Shown: positions 1-5,854, counted from the first letter of the stretch. The stretch: 5,887 nt of DNA from Ruminococcus sp. UBA3286 (GCA_002362135.1 DETO01000035.1:1-5887), one strand, 5' to 3'. Made by a program: numbers and translations. Notes: generated by a model from the sequence alone, not told the origin.

Positions 1-47
1 ACGCGTGCAATATCCTATGAACACAAGTTCTGGGGGATAATATTTAC

Positions 48-53
48 AGGAGG
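48..53 (+). promoter_or_regulatory. Strong ribosome binding site of the mannanase gene, with short leader
   Basis: AGGAGG lies 8 nt upstream of the ATG at 62 and fixes that start. Only 61 bases of leader are visible. They hold a GATAAT at 36-41 that could be a -10 box, but I find no convincing -35 at 16-18 bp spacing, so the promoter may lie upstream of the window. A small dyad, GAAC-acaa-GTTC (19-30), is present but is too short to call an operator. Confidence 0.85.
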
Positions 54-61
54 TCAATGAC

Positions 62-2125
62 ATGAAAAATTGGTTTAGAAAATGTGCTGCGATCGCTTCG
101 GCGGCTGTTATGACGGCTGTTTCAGCTTCATCGGTAATGCCGACGCTGGCGGCGGACAACACGAAATTCCCATTCACTGTCGAGGGCGAAGATATGGAGG
201 GCGCAAAGCTGTGGACAGATATTTATAATCAGCAGTTCCCCGGCTATTCCGGCGAGGGCTTCGCTTATCTTACCGGAGACGCATTTTCGTTCAAAGTTAC
301 CGTACCTGAGGATGGTATGTATCAGCTGAAAGTACGCGGCGTTCAGATACTTGATAAAGGCGGACGTGTCGAGACCGTTGCTATCAACGGTACTGAATAT
401 ACTAAAACAGTTCCATATTATGATACATGGACAGATATCGATTTCGGAATTATCCGTCTGAAGGCAGGCGAGAATGAAATTTCATTCCTCAACAAGTGCG
501 GATATCTTGCAATTGACTACGCAACTCTTGAAAAGGCTGTTTTCCCCGATATTACGCAGGCTGACGCCGTTCCGTGCGACTCTGACGCTACTGACAATAC
601 AAAGGCTCTTATGAAGTACCTTCACAGCGTTTACGGTAAGCATACGCTTTCGGGTCAGCAGGAAATTTACGGCGGCGGTCATACGGTTCAGACCAATATC
701 AGATATGACGCCGGTAAGGATATCTGCGTAGATCAGGAGGGCAAGGAATATGTTATCGACCGCGACAGCGAGGCAGTCGATAAAGACGGAAATAAATTTT
801 ACTGGCACTGCTCCGACGATGTGAGAACATACACTTATGACGAGCAGAACCGCTGCTACAAGTATGACAACTATGATCAGGAATTTGATTTTATTGCTGA
901 TAATACAGGAAAATATCCTGCTATCCGCGGATTTGACTTCATGAACTATAATCCGCTTTATGGCTGGGACGACGGTACGACCGAGCGCGTTATCGAGTGG
1001 GCTAAGGAGCGCAACGGTATCGCTACGGCTTGTTGGCATATAAACATTCCGACGGATTTTGAGAATTACACTCCCGGCGATGCTGTTGACTGGACAGGAT
1101 GCACATATAAGCCGAATCACCAGTTCAAGGTTGCAAATGCCGTTAAGAAAGGCACAAAGGAAAATGAGTATCTCGATCTTGCTATAGCTGATCTTGCCGA
1201 GCAGTTCCAGAAGATTCAGGACGCAGGCGTGCCGCTTTTATGGAGACCTTTCCATGAGGCTGAAGGAAATCCCAGCACAACGGACAATCCTATCGACGGT
1301 TCGGGCGCATGGTTCTGGTGGTCGCAGGACGGCGCGGTTGCTTACAAGGAGCTTTGGAATTACCTCTACGATCAGCTTACAAATAAGTACGGTATCCACA
1401 ACCTTATCTGGCAGCAGAATCTCTATGCATGGTCTGATATTTCGGGCGAATGGTATTCCGGCGACGACTGCGTTGATATCGTAGGTTTTGATAAGTACGA
1501 TACCCAGTACAACCGCCACGACGGTCTTACAAGCGGCCCTAACGAATCGTGCAACAGCGAGGTTTTCTGGCCTATCGCAGGATTTACAAATTATAAAAAG
1601 ATGGCTGCCATCATGGAAAACAGCACGATCCCGAGCGTAAGCAATATCGAGACCGAGCAGGCGCGCTGGCTCTATTTCTGCACATGGTATGACAATGGTT
1701 CCGACAATTTCATTTCGGGCGAAAATTTCAATAATATCGACAGCGTAATTGAAATGTACAACAGCGACCTTTGCATTACTCTCGATGAGCTTCCGACCGA
1801 TCTTTACAAATTCAGCGGCACTCCGGCAGGTACAACGAAGCCTGCGCCGACTACTACAACAGGAACTTCTGCCGATACTACCACAACTCCGGCTGGCGAT
1901 ACTGTTTACGGTGATGCCAACTGTGATGGCAAGATCGAAATTGCCGACGCTACACTGATTCTCCAGTTCCTTACAAATAAGGACGAATATCAGCTGACTG
2001 AACAGGGCATGAAAAATGCCGACGTTTCAGGAAACGGCGACGGCGTTACAGCTCAGGACGCGCTTACTATCCAGCAGGTAGACGCAGGTATTTACAAGGT
2101 TACCGATCTTCCGATTAAAGAATAA
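62..2125 (+). CDS. Secreted, dockerin-bearing GH26 beta-mannanase with N-terminal CBM35-like module
   Basis: Probable endo-beta-1,4-mannanase, exported and attached to a cellulosome, where it would cut mannan in plant cell walls. Order of parts (687 aa): a signal peptide at 1-30 (Lys/Arg start, Ala-rich core, likely cut after TLA); a CBM35-like carbohydrate-binding module at about 38-158 (VEGED start, YSGEGFAYL, AGENEI, IDYATLE end); a GH26 catalytic domain at about 177-585; a Thr/Pro-rich linker at 587-613; and a dockerin at 615-687. GH26 hallmarks are LSGQQE (196-201), GKYPAIRGFDF (283-293), WHINIP (325-330), WRPFHE with probable acid/base Glu399, AWFWW (416-420), VDIVGFDKYD (471-480) and probable nucleophile Glu519 in AIMEN, followed by FCTWYDN. 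Dockerin calcium ligands are D618, N620, D622, E626 and D629 in loop one, with a longer second loop from D654 to D666. Unusual points are an extra stretch at about 217-275 and Asn-Ser after the proposed nucleophile. Mannanase activity is inferred from the family; other beta-mannan or related specificities remain possible. Confidence 0.93.
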   Translation: MKNWFRKCAAIASAAVMTAVSASSVMPTLAADNTKFPFTVEGEDMEGAKLWTDIYNQQFPGYSGEGFAYLTGDAFSFKVTVPEDGMYQLKVRGVQILDKGGRVETVAINGTEYTKTVPYYDTWTDIDFGIIRLKAGENEISFLNKCGYLAIDYATLEKAVFPDITQADAVPCDSDATDNTKALMKYLHSVYGKHTLSGQQEIYGGGHTVQTNIRYDAGKDICVDQEGKEYVIDRDSEAVDKDGNKFYWHCSDDVRTYTYDEQNRCYKYDNYDQEFDFIADNTGKYPAIRGFDFMNYNPLYGWDDGTTERVIEWAKERNGIATACWHINIPTDFENYTPGDAVDWTGCTYKPNHQFKVANAVKKGTKENEYLDLAIADLAEQFQKIQDAGVPLLWRPFHEAEGNPSTTDNPIDGSGAWFWWSQDGAVAYKELWNYLYDQLTNKYGIHNLIWQQNLYAWSDISGEWYSGDDCVDIVGFDKYDTQYNRHDGLTSGPNESCNSEVFWPIAGFTNYKKMAAIMENSTIPSVSNIETEQARWLYFCTWYDNGSDNFISGENFNNIDSVIEMYNSDLCITLDELPTDLYKFSGTPAGTTKPAPTTTTGTSADTTTTPAGDTVYGDANCDGKIEIADATLILQFLTNKDEYQLTEQGMKNADVSGNGDGVTAQDALTIQQVDAGIYKVTDLPIKE

Positions 2126-2135
2126 TTTATAATAC

Positions 2136-2170
2136 AAAAACTGCCATGCTCTGCGAGTGTGGCAGTTTTT
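2136..2170 (+). terminator. Rho-independent terminator after the mannanase gene
   Basis: A perfect 11-bp stem (AAAAACTGCCA at 2136-2146 with TGGCAGTTTTT at 2160-2170) continues through two G-T pairs into CTC/GAG, closing on a TGC triloop. It ends in five Ts. It begins 10 bases after the mannanase stop, so that gene appears to be transcribed alone. The A-run on the 5' side means the hairpin could also terminate on the opposite strand, although no opposing gene is seen. Confidence 0.92.
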
Positions 2171-2207
2171 GCGCGTCATGATTTTCGTGAAAAAGTAAAT
2201 TCTGTAC

Positions 2208-2236
2208 TTGCATATTCTGTTGGAATATGGTATAAT
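2208..2236 (+). promoter_or_regulatory. Sigma-A-type promoter of miaB (TTGCAT, 17 bp, extended TGG-TATAAT)
   Basis: The -35 box TTGCAT (2208-2213) is separated by 17 bp from a perfect -10 box TATAAT (2231-2236), with the extended -10 dinucleotide TG at 2228-2229. Transcription would start near 2243, giving a leader of about 33 nt before the TTG start codon. It lies just after the mannanase terminator, which makes miaB the first gene of a new transcription unit. The -10 box sits within a self-complementary 10-mer, TATAATTATA (2231-2240). Confidence 0.8.
2211..2229. repeat. Perfect inverted repeat filling the miaB promoter spacer (possible operator)
   Basis: CATATTC (2211-2217) and GAATATG (2223-2229) are exact reverse complements around the 5-nt centre TGTTG. 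The dyad overlaps the last three bases of the -35 box and ends one base before the -10 box. The symmetry is directly visible. That a regulator binds there is inference from its position, and no known operator consensus is recognised. Confidence 0.5.
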
Positions 2237-2260
2237 TATAAGTGTTTACGTAAAAACGAA

Positions 2261-2268
2261 AAGGAGGT
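2261..2268 (+). promoter_or_regulatory. Ribosome binding site that sets the TTG start of miaB
   Basis: AAGGAGGT is nearly perfectly complementary to the 3' end of 16S rRNA and lies 7 nt upstream of an in-frame TTG at 2276. This favours 2276 over an upstream in-frame GTG at 2159. That GTG lies inside the preceding terminator hairpin, upstream of the miaB promoter, and has no ribosome binding site. Confidence 0.9.
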
Positions 2269-2275
2269 ATATTCT

Positions 2276-3637
2276 TTGGAAAAGGATACGCTCTTGGAAA
2301 TAAAAGAACTTATCGGCGGAAAAAATCCGCTGGCTTATGTGAGAAGTTTCGGCTGTCAGCTTAATATTTCGGATGGCGAGAAGATAAAGGGACTGCTTAA
2401 AAAAATCGGCTATGATTTTACCGAGGACGAGAAGGCGGCTGATCTGATAATCCTCAATACCTGCGCGGTGCGTGAAACGGCGGAGGACAGGGTATTCGGG
2501 ATAGTCGGCAGCATGAAAAAGCTTAAAGAGATAAAGCCCTCGCTGATAATCGGCATTGCGGGCTGCATGACTGCTCAGGAGCATATTGCCGAAAAAATTA
2601 AAAAATCATATCCGCAGGTAAATTTTGTGGTAGGTACTTCCGCCATAAACTGCATTCCGAAGCTGCTGCTCGACTGCCTTAAAGGGCAGAAATTCGGCAT
2701 GGATATTGAAGAATACGACGATTTTTCAGCGGAAGCGGAGCAGGTCAGGGAATGCGATTTTAAGGCGAGCGTTCCGATAATGTTCGGCTGCAATAATTTC
2801 TGCACCTATTGTATAGTTCCGTATGTGCGCGGCCGTGAACGCAGCAGGAATTCGGAGGATATAATTTCGGAAGTCCGCGGACTTGTCGAAAACGGCTGTA
2901 AGGAGATAATGCTTCTGGGTCAGAATGTGAACTCCTATGGCAGCGACCGCGGCGAAAAAAATGCCTTTCCGCGTCTTCTGCGGCAGCTTAACGAGATCGG
3001 CGGAGATTTCATTATCCGCTTTATGTCGTCGCATCCCAAGGACGCCTCAAAAGAATTGATAGATACTATTTTTGAGTGCGAAAAAGTCGCGAAACATCTT
3101 CATTTGCCGCTGCAAAGCGGTAGCAGCGATGTGCTGGAGCGCATGAATCGCCGATATACTGCGGAAAAATATCTTGAAACAGTCAATCACATACGCAGCC
3201 GCGATCCTGAATTTTCGCTTACTACCGATCTTATTGTGGGATTTCCAAATGAGACCGACGAGGATTTTCAGGCGACTTTGGATATAATAAAGCGTGTGAA
3301 GTATGATAATATTTATTCATTTATTTATTCGAAACGTTCGGGAACGAAAGCGGCTGAAATGGACGATTTTACTCCCGACGAGGTAAAATCCGAGCGAATG
3401 AGACAGCTTCTTGAAACTCAGCGCGAAATCTCAACAGAGAATTACAGGCGTTTTATCGGGAAAAAAATGCGCGTTCTTGCCGACGACGTTTCAAAGAAGA
3501 AAAAAGGCTTTATTTCTGGTAAAAGCAATGAATTCATTATTGTTGAGTTCGAGGGGGATGCTTCTCTTATAGGGCAGTTTGTGGACGTTGAGATAATTGA
3601 CGCTATGAATTGGGCTGTTATCGGTAAAATTATATGA
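2276..3637 (+). CDS. miaB: tRNA-2-methylthio-N6-dimethylallyladenosine synthase MiaB
   Basis: Radical SAM methylthiotransferase that adds a methylthio group to i6A37 of tRNAs reading UNN codons, giving ms2i6A37 and improving decoding accuracy. Acts in the cytoplasm and carries two [4Fe-4S] clusters. With the TTG start it is 453 aa, normal for the family. The N-terminal UPF0004 domain supplies C27 (SFGCQLN), C63 (NTCAVRETAEDRVFG) and C97 (GIAGCM). The radical SAM domain has the CxxxCxxC set C172, C176, C179 in MFGCNNFCTYCIVPYVRGRERSR-like context. A C-terminal TRAM domain (about 390-453) would bind tRNA. NTCAVRE plus YVRGRERSR favour MiaB over the relatives MtaB and RimO. It is the first gene after its own promoter, and its TGA overlaps the next gene's ATG, so the lipoprotein downstream is probably co-translated. 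All key cysteines are present. Confidence 0.95.
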   Translation: MEKDTLLEIKELIGGKNPLAYVRSFGCQLNISDGEKIKGLLKKIGYDFTEDEKAADLIILNTCAVRETAEDRVFGIVGSMKKLKEIKPSLIIGIAGCMTAQEHIAEKIKKSYPQVNFVVGTSAINCIPKLLLDCLKGQKFGMDIEEYDDFSAEAEQVRECDFKASVPIMFGCNNFCTYCIVPYVRGRERSRNSEDIISEVRGLVENGCKEIMLLGQNVNSYGSDRGEKNAFPRLLRQLNEIGGDFIIRFMSSHPKDASKELIDTIFECEKVAKHLHLPLQSGSSDVLERMNRRYTAEKYLETVNHIRSRDPEFSLTTDLIVGFPNETDEDFQATLDIIKRVKYDNIYSFIYSKRSGTKAAEMDDFTPDEVKSERMRQLLETQREISTENYRRFIGKKMRVLADDVSKKKKGFISGKSNEFIIVEFEGDASLIGQFVDVEIIDAMNWAVIGKII

Positions 3638-4302
3638 AAAAATTATTAATGTTATTTTCAATGCTGATTCTGACGGGGTGTAATTTCAAACCGTCTGAAA
3701 ATTCGGAAAATTATCAGAATTCAGAAGTTACAACTAAAGCTGCTGCGACAACTTCTGAGGTTATTGGAAAATCAAGGAAGAATCGGAAATATGATTTTGA
3801 AGTTTCTGATAACAGTATAAAAATAATCTCCGACAGCGGTTTGGTACAGATTATCAATGGGAATTTCAGTAGTCTTGCAGGATATTCGTCTCCGTCTGAT
3901 CTTATTAATACAGAGGATTATAATTTTGACGGATATACTGATATATTTGTTCCTACAAAGTTTTCCGAGGACAGTTCTGAGGGAATCTATTATAAATTTA
4001 ACAGCGATATAGAGCGTTTTGAGATATGGCAGGAATTAAATAGGATAGGTCATGTTTTTCATTTTGGTGAAAATAATACGCTGGTATACAGCACGAAAAA
4101 TGTTGAAAATAATAGTTACGAAAGTTTTGAACATATATGGTCAGATGAGAATCTGATATTATGTGAACACACTGTAACATTTATTGATAAAGAAAGTAAT
4201 TCAGCTTGTACCGAAGTGTATTCCGTTGATTCTGACGGAAATGAAACGCTTATTGAAACCATTAAACGTGATTTAAATGAAAGTCCTTTAGATTTTAATT
4301 GA
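3634..4302 (+). CDS. Small lipoprotein with a DxNxDGxxD loop (XAC2610/FG-GAP-like), function unknown
   Basis: A 222-aa predicted membrane-anchored lipoprotein. The signal sequence MKKLLMLFSMLILTGC has a clear lipobox, with lipidation expected at C16. A polar Ser/Thr/Asn linker (17-52) leads to a mostly beta-type domain. Inside it, D95-Y-N-F-D-G-Y-T-D103 is a calcium-loop-like motif followed by IFVP. This arrangement, together with VQIINGN before it and HIWSDENLIL after it, resembles XAC2610-type proteins and the FG-GAP/VCBS repeat style. That family link is my recollection of motif shape, not a search result. The start overlaps the miaB stop as ATGA and has no good ribosome binding site of its own, which suggests translational coupling. 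The gene is AT-rich: I counted 204 G+C in 3661-4260, about 34%, against 47-58% in sampled lines of neighbours. This hints at a different origin or relaxed codon use. Biochemical role unknown. Confidence 0.85.
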   Translation: MKKLLMLFSMLILTGCNFKPSENSENYQNSEVTTKAAATTSEVIGKSRKNRKYDFEVSDNSIKIISDSGLVQIINGNFSSLAGYSSPSDLINTEDYNFDGYTDIFVPTKFSEDSSEGIYYKFNSDIERFEIWQELNRIGHVFHFGENNTLVYSTKNVENNSYESFEHIWSDENLILCEHTVTFIDKESNSACTEVYSVDSDGNETLIETIKRDLNESPLDFN

Positions 4303-4379
4303 ATATATTTAATAGGCATAATTACATGGCAAATAAAAATAGATAATGACAGAGATTATACGAAAATAGTGGGGTTGTA

Positions 4380-5333
4380 ATGAAAAAAATAGTTTTACTT
4401 ATATCTTTGGGGATTCTTCTCACAGGCTGTTCCACAGAGGAAAAAATTAGCGAATCTTCTTCCGAGACAAGCGGTACGGTCACGAAAAACGACGAAGCTG
4501 CGACGACTTCCACAATTATTTCAACGACAACTGCGGAAACGGTCACGGAGACCGTAACCGAGACTACCGAAGCCGCGCAGCCTGTTTTTACTGAAATTTC
4601 GGAGAATATACGGGTTTATGATCTGTATCTTCCCGAAAATTCGGAATTGAAGCCCGAAGAGAAAATAATTTACTCACACGAAATGGAAATGTCAGATTAC
4701 GGCGTTATCTCAAATGCTGAGGGAAAAATTAGCCTTATCACTAATGACGGAACGGAAAAATTGCTGACAGAATCGCCATATCCCGACGATGCTTATAAAT
4801 GGGTTCGCACCGATTTCGCTATCGACGACAGCCGTTTTGCATATTCTGTCTGCAATGAATGGGGAAATTCGGGATTTGGCGTGTACGATCTGGACAAAAT
4901 GGAAGATCGGCAGATAATGTCTCCGAAAGAGTATGATTATTTTCCGAAAGCCGTATGCGGAAATTCCTTGATACTTGCCAAAAGAGGACATTTCGATTTT
5001 CGCGGATTTGCGAAGTGCGATCTTGATACTTTCGAAATCACGGATATTGATCTCCCGATAGATTATGAAAATATGAGTATAATCTGGAACGATGTTTCAG
5101 AGAATGGTCTTGGGGCTGTACTTTCGATGGAAGATATCGATGATAAGCAGCAGTCAACGGAATACACGGTAACGGTGATGTCGTTGGATAAATGCGAAAT
5201 TATTGGGGAATTTACATTCGAGACCGAAGGCAAATACAGCGCGGAGATGGAATTCGTATCGGAAAATGAATTGCATTTATACGCCAAACGGCATGAGGAC
5301 GGCGTTTATAATTTGTATGATTTCAGATTTTAG
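4380..5333 (+). CDS. Lipoprotein with Thr/Ser/Glu-rich stalk and beta-propeller-like body, function unknown
   Basis: A 317-aa predicted lipoprotein. MKKIVLLISLGILLTGC gives a lipobox with C17 as the lipidated residue. Residues 18-68 form a low-complexity stalk with repeated TVTETVTETTE-type units, presumably spanning the cell wall. The rest (about 75-317) shows successive beta-rich stretches with blade-like endings: ISLITNDGTEKLL, FAIDDSRFAYSVC then GVYDLDKMED, FAKCDLDTFEI, VMSLDKCEIIGEF and LYDFRF. These recall TolB/WD-type propeller blades, but no specific family is recognised. A weak GTGGGG (4369-4374) lies 5 nt before the ATG. The 77-bp gap after the previous gene holds no terminator and only a partial GATAAT -10 candidate (4342-4347) without a good -35, so read-through from the miaB promoter is likely. 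The signal and Thr-rich stalk resemble those of the upstream lipoprotein, suggesting related location rather than proven homology. Sensing, binding or wall-anchoring roles are all possible. Confidence 0.85.
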   Translation: MKKIVLLISLGILLTGCSTEEKISESSSETSGTVTKNDEAATTSTIISTTTAETVTETVTETTEAAQPVFTEISENIRVYDLYLPENSELKPEEKIIYSHEMEMSDYGVISNAEGKISLITNDGTEKLLTESPYPDDAYKWVRTDFAIDDSRFAYSVCNEWGNSGFGVYDLDKMEDRQIMSPKEYDYFPKAVCGNSLILAKRGHFDFRGFAKCDLDTFEITDIDLPIDYENMSIIWNDVSENGLGAVLSMEDIDDKQQSTEYTVTVMSLDKCEIIGEFTFETEGKYSAEMEFVSENELHLYAKRHEDGVYNLYDFRF

Positions 5334-5343
5334 CGAATTTTAC

Positions 5344-5360
5344 CATGCATTTATTGCATG
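5344..5360. repeat. Inverted repeat CATGCA-tttat-TGCATG between lipoprotein and YlbF-family genes
   Basis: Perfect 6-bp arms with a 5-nt loop, placed 10 bases after the lipoprotein stop. No T-run follows, so it is not a normal terminator. It lies just upstream of a TATAAT (5367-5372) and could be a protein-binding dyad or a weak RNA hairpin. Chance occurrence is possible at this arm length. Confidence 0.4.
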
Positions 5361-5366
5361 ATGAAA

Positions 5367-5372
5367 TATAAT
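5367..5372 (+). promoter_or_regulatory. Possible -10 box of the YlbF-family gene
   Basis: An exact TATAAT lies 31 nt before the ATG at 5398. No acceptable -35 hexamer is found at 16-18 bp; those positions are occupied by the inverted repeat. An alternative pair, TTGCAT (5354-5359) with TAAAAT (5377-5382) at 17 bp, would start transcription inside the ribosome binding site and is less likely. The region is very AT-rich, so the match may be accidental. Confidence 0.3.
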
Positions 5373-5383
5373 AAATTAAAATT

Positions 5384-5389
5384 AAGGAG
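5384..5389 (+). promoter_or_regulatory. Ribosome binding site of the YlbF-family gene
   Basis: AAGGAG lies 8 nt before the ATG at 5398, a good spacing, and supports that start over the internal ATGs that follow shortly after it. Confidence 0.85.
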
Positions 5390-5397
5390 AAATTAAA

Positions 5398-5802
5398 ATG
5401 GATATTATGGAAATGACAAGGGAACTCGGCAAGGCTCTTCAGGCTGACGATCGCTATATTGCCTATAATTTGGCGAAGCAGGCGAATGACAATGACGCGG
5501 AACTTCAGCAGCAGATAAACGATTTCGACAAAATGAGAAACGAACTGAATGCCGAGCTTTGCAAGGAGGATAAGAATACCGACAAAATAAAGGAACTGGA
5601 CGAGAATATAAAGTCCACTTACAAGAAGATCATGTCAAATAAGAATATGATGGTATTTTCCGCGGCTCAGGGCGCGCTTGAAGCGTTGGTAAACAACATT
5701 AATCAGATAATCACCCTTTGCGCAAACGGTGAAGATCCCGAAACCTGCGAGCCGTCTCAGGGTTGCTCCGGAAGCTGCGAAACTTGCGGCGGATGCGGTT
5801 GA
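5398..5802 (+). CDS. YlbF/YmcA (RicF/RicA) family protein with cysteine-rich C-terminal tail
   Basis: A 134-aa, almost wholly helical cytoplasmic protein. Residues 1-105 match the YlbF/YmcA pattern: an N-terminal amphipathic helix (MTRELGKALQADDRY), a long charged coiled-coil-like middle (about 30-80), and a closing hydrophobic helix (FSAAQGALEALVNNINQIITL). In Bacillus subtilis, RicA (YmcA), RicF (YlbF) and RicT (YaaT) form a complex that assists RNase Y in mRNA processing, affects competence, sporulation and biofilm formation, and binds [4Fe-4S] clusters. A similar role here is inference. The last 18 residues carry C117, C123, C127, C130 and C133 (spacing x5, x3, x2, x2), with C108 nearby; this is suited to an Fe-S cluster or zinc. 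The neighbourhood fits the ymcA position, since ymcA adjoins miaB in B. subtilis, but two lipoprotein genes intervene here. Which paralogue it is cannot be settled from the sequence, so no symbol is given. Confidence 0.85.
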   Translation: MDIMEMTRELGKALQADDRYIAYNLAKQANDNDAELQQQINDFDKMRNELNAELCKEDKNTDKIKELDENIKSTYKKIMSNKNMMVFSAAQGALEALVNNINQIITLCANGEDPETCEPSQGCSGSCETCGGCG

Positions 5803-5820
5803 TCTACTTGTGCGGTATGA

Positions 5821-5845
5821 TTTAAGGGGACTCCGTCCCCTTAAA
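5821..5845. repeat. Palindromic hairpin 1 of a tandem pair after the YlbF-family gene
   Basis: A perfect 11-bp stem (TTTAAGGGGAC with GTCCCCTTAAA) closes on the triloop TCC, 18 bases after the stop codon. It is followed by AATCCCC rather than a T-run, so it is a poor intrinsic terminator, although it may protect the mRNA 3' end. Its arm sequence is shared with the next hairpin, which suggests a dispersed palindromic (REP-like) element. Confidence 0.7.
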
Positions 5846-5854
5846 AATCCCCTG

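Noticed and set aside
19..30. GAAC-acaa-GTTC dyad as a catabolite-control (cre) or LacI-type operator before the mannanase
   Set aside because: The arms are only 4 bp and the central CG expected of cre sites is missing, so chance is a sufficient explanation.
482..1120. 212-residue open frame on the minus strand within the mannanase gene
   Set aside because: It lies wholly inside a well-supported GH26 gene, has no ribosome binding site or recognisable domain, and reads as a shadow of the real coding frame. The same holds for the other minus-strand frames inside miaB and the lipoprotein genes.
1194..1484. 96-residue plus-strand frame overlapping the mannanase
   Set aside because: It overlaps the catalytic core including the WRPFHE motif. 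Its Arg/Ser-rich, low-complexity product has no family resemblance.
4303..4379. Possible separate promoter or small RNA between the two lipoprotein genes
   Set aside because: GATAAT at 4342-4347 lacks a -35 at suitable spacing, and no stable hairpin or T-run is visible. The AT-rich gap is too short and plain to support a call.
4539..4555. Inverted repeat ACGGTC-acgga-GACCGT in the second lipoprotein gene
   Set aside because: It falls in codons for the repetitive Thr-Val-Thr-Glu stalk and is explained by codon repetition rather than a regulatory structure.
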